64,000 bases of DNA from Nocardioides sp. 503 (GTDB lineage: Bacteria > Actinomycetota > Actinomycetes > Propionibacteriales > Nocardioidaceae): contig NZ_SPUI01000004.1 in assembly GCF_004522095.1 (NCBI RefSeq), positions 1-64,000 of the forward strand. The letters run 5' to 3'. Below, in pieces: positions 62,593 to 64,000 of the stretch (position 1 is its first letter; the number at the start of each line of letters is the position of its first letter). The translations under genes and the position numbers were made by a program. A model generated the notes under the pieces. It was not told the origin of the DNA. It worked only from the letters and a program-made list of their open reading frames with translations, and ran no database searches.

Positions 62593-63528
62593 TCAGGTCA
62601 GCGCGGCGGCCACCCGCGAGAGCGGCCGACCGAGCAGGTCGCACATGCGGCGACCGGCGGCCACGACCGCGGGCAGGTCGACGCCGGTCTCGATGCCGAG
62701 TCCGGCGAGCATCCACAGCAGGTCCTCGGTGGCGAGGTTGCCGGTGGCGGAGCCGGCGAACGGGCAGCCGCCGAGGCCGCCCGCCGAGGAGTCGAAGCAG
62801 GTGACGCCGGCCAGCAGCCCGGCGTGCACGTTGGCGAGCGCCTGGCCGTAGGTGTCGTGGAAGTGCAGGGCCAGCAGGTCGGCGCCCACGCCCGCCGAGG
62901 CATGCGCGTCGACGAGCCGCCCGACCTGGCCGGCGGTGCCCACGCCGATGGTGTCGCCGAGCGACACCTGAGCGCAGCCGGCCTGCACGAGCCGGGCCGA
63001 CACCTCGGCGACAGTCTCGGCCGCCACCGGACCCTCCCACGGGTCCCCGAAGCACATCGAGACGTAGCCCCGCACGCGCAGTCCCAGCGCCCGAGCCGCG
63101 ACGACGACCTCGTCGGCCGTCCGCAGCGCCTGGTCGCGGTCCATGCCGAGGTTGCGCCGGGCGAAGGTGTCGGTGGCGCTGACGAAGACCGCCACTGACC
63201 TCGCGCCGGCCTCGACGGCGCGGTCGAGGCCCTTCAGGTTCGGGACCAGGACGGGGTGCCGCTCGAGGTCGTCCCCCAACCCGGACATCACCTCGGCGGC
63301 GTCGGCCAGCTGGGGCACCCACCGGGGAGAGACGAAGCTCGTCGCCTCGACGGTCCCCAGCCCGGCGGCGACCAGCTCCCGCACGAAGCGCACCTTGTCG
63401 GCGGCCGGCACCACGCGCGACTCGGCCTGGAGCCCGTCGCGCGGCCCCACCTCGTAGACGTCGACCCGTCCCGGCATCCCGGGCTCGCCGGTGACGCTGG
63501 GGAGCCCGAGAGCCAGGACGTCGCTCAC
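62593..63528 (-). CDS. Hydroxymethylglutaryl-CoA lyase family protein
   Basis: 311-residue TIM-barrel lyase. Signatures DVYEVGPRDGLQAE, metal-binding HFHDTYGQALANV and the C-terminal GLGGCPFAGSATGN with the catalytic cysteine are present. The family cleaves HMG-CoA to acetoacetate and acetyl-CoA in leucine breakdown, or related hydroxy-acyl-CoAs. GTG 63526-63528 overlaps the aldehyde dehydrogenase stop (GTGA), placing it second in an operon with that enzyme. No other leucine genes lie within the window on this side. Confidence 0.92.
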   Translation of the reverse strand: MSDVLALGLPSVTGEPGMPGRVDVYEVGPRDGLQAESRVVPAADKVRFVRELVAAGLGTVEATSFVSPRWVPQLADAAEVMSGLGDDLERHPVLVPNLKGLDRAVEAGARSVAVFVSATDTFARRNLGMDRDQALRTADEVVVAARALGLRVRGYVSMCFGDPWEGPVAAETVAEVSARLVQAGCAQVSLGDTIGVGTAGQVGRLVDAHASAGVGADLLALHFHDTYGQALANVHAGLLAGVTCFDSSAGGLGGCPFAGSATGNLATEDLLWMLAGLGIETGVDLPAVVAAGRRMCDLLGRPLSRVAAALT

Positions 63529-64000
63529 GGCGCGGCGACGTCCACGAACAGCGTGCGGGTCCGGGTGAACTCGCGCAGCGACTCCACGCCCTTCTCCCGG
63601 CCGTAGCCGCTGTCGCGCGACCCGCCGAACGGCAGCTCGACGCCGCCGCCGGGCGCGTAGCCGTTGATGTAGGCCTGGCCGACGTCGAGCGAGCGCGCCG
63701 TCCGGATCGCCCGGTCGATGTCGCGGCACCAGACCGCGCCCGACAGGCCGTAGCGGCTGTGGTGCGCGGCGGTGACGGCGTCGACGTCGGAGCCGACGGT
63801 GGTCACCGCGAGCACCGGCCCGAAGACCTCCTCGGAGAACAGCTCGGTGGCCTGGGCGACCTCGTCGAACAGCGTCGGCGCCACGAAGTAGCCTCGCAGC
63901 CCGTCGACCATCGGGGACTGCGCGATGATCCGGGCGCCGGCGCCGGTGGCGCGCTCGACGAAGCCGCCGATGCGCTCGGCCTGCGGGCCCGACACGACCG
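63525..64000 (-). CDS. Aldehyde dehydrogenase, partial (N-terminus beyond window)
   Basis: C-terminal about 158 residues of an NAD(P)-dependent aldehyde dehydrogenase; the gene continues past 64000. Seen are GYFVAPTLFDEV, EEVFGPVLAVTTV, the YGLSGAVWCRDIDRAIR segment and LPFGGSRDSGYGREKGVESLREFTRTRTL, the usual C-terminal blocks. The catalytic cysteine and glutamate are outside the window, so activity cannot be checked. A start at 63995 would be an artefact of the cut. Upstream partner of the HMG-CoA-lyase-type gene. Confidence 0.9.
   Translation of the reverse strand, partial: VVSGPQAERIGGFVERATGAGARIIAQSPMVDGLRGYFVAPTLFDEVAQATELFSEEVFGPVLAVTTVGSDVDAVTAAHHSRYGLSGAVWCRDIDRAIRTARSLDVGQAYINGYAPGGGVELPFGGSRDSGYGREKGVESLREFTRTRTLFVDVAAP

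Overview
The window is a very GC-rich actinobacterial chromosome segment and most resembles Nocardioides or a close relative. The signs are frequent GTG starts, dense operons joined by ATGA/GTGA/CTGA start-stop overlaps, an acyl-CoA carboxylase with a small epsilon subunit, and short hairpin repeats in gene gaps. I see no rRNA, tRNA, CRISPR array, phage gene or transposase. All functional names come from reading motifs; no database search was run.

Left part (1-12375). A repeat-rich gap precedes an exported beta-propeller-like protein and a membrane Ser/Thr kinase. An acyl-CoA dehydrogenase and a 3-hydroxyacyl-CoA dehydrogenase follow, divergent from a TetR regulator across a perfect operator-like palindrome. 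The most unusual block is 6751-12375: a VanX-type D-Ala-D-Ala dipeptidase, an alanine-racemase homologue with an altered substrate-pocket residue, a D-Ala ligase, an acyltransferase-3 membrane protein and a NarL-type two-component system. The last five genes overlap head to tail. The gene content recalls D-Ala-D-Ser (VanC/E/G-type) resistance loci with VanT split into two genes.

Housekeeping part (12365-21859). This holds purK-purE, a stand-alone winged-helix protein, a class III nucleotidyl cyclase, a PH-domain membrane protein, biotin ligase and the propionyl/acetyl-CoA carboxylase beta and epsilon subunits. An AbiEi/DUF559-like gene bracketed by long inverted repeats and a Maf pyrophosphatase follow.

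Envelope glycan and first transporter (22003-34111). A processive GT2 synthase, a lipoprotein, an orphan response regulator, a GH6 glucanase lipoprotein, a multi-pass glycosyltransferase-like protein and a small exported protein form an exopolysaccharide locus. Then come a tripartite tricarboxylate transporter with a universal stress protein, a second acyl-CoA dehydrogenase and a zinc-ribbon protein. The biotin-carboxylase/BCCP subunit, a paired PH-domain system, a two-component system and an MMPL transporter fill 34233-42112.

Sugar-acid region (42039-58264). An FAD-linked 2-hydroxyacid dehydrogenase, an AEC transporter and an FMN-dependent hydroxyacid oxidase precede a talarate/galactarate dehydratase with its GntR regulator. 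Next are two glucarate dehydratases, a second TctCBA transporter with its own universal stress protein, a LysR regulator, 5-dehydro-4-deoxyglucarate dehydratase, a 2-oxoglutarate-semialdehyde dehydrogenase and a 2-hydroxyacid dehydrogenase. Together they encode uptake of aldaric acids and conversion to 2-oxoglutarate. Nearly identical promoter/operator boxes flank the LysR gene and should co-regulate the transporter and the catabolic operon.

Right end (58261-64000). A TauE/SafE permease, an ABC-2 transporter with a DesK/DesR-like two-component system, and an HMG-CoA-lyase-type enzyme coupled to an aldehyde dehydrogenase cut by the window edge.
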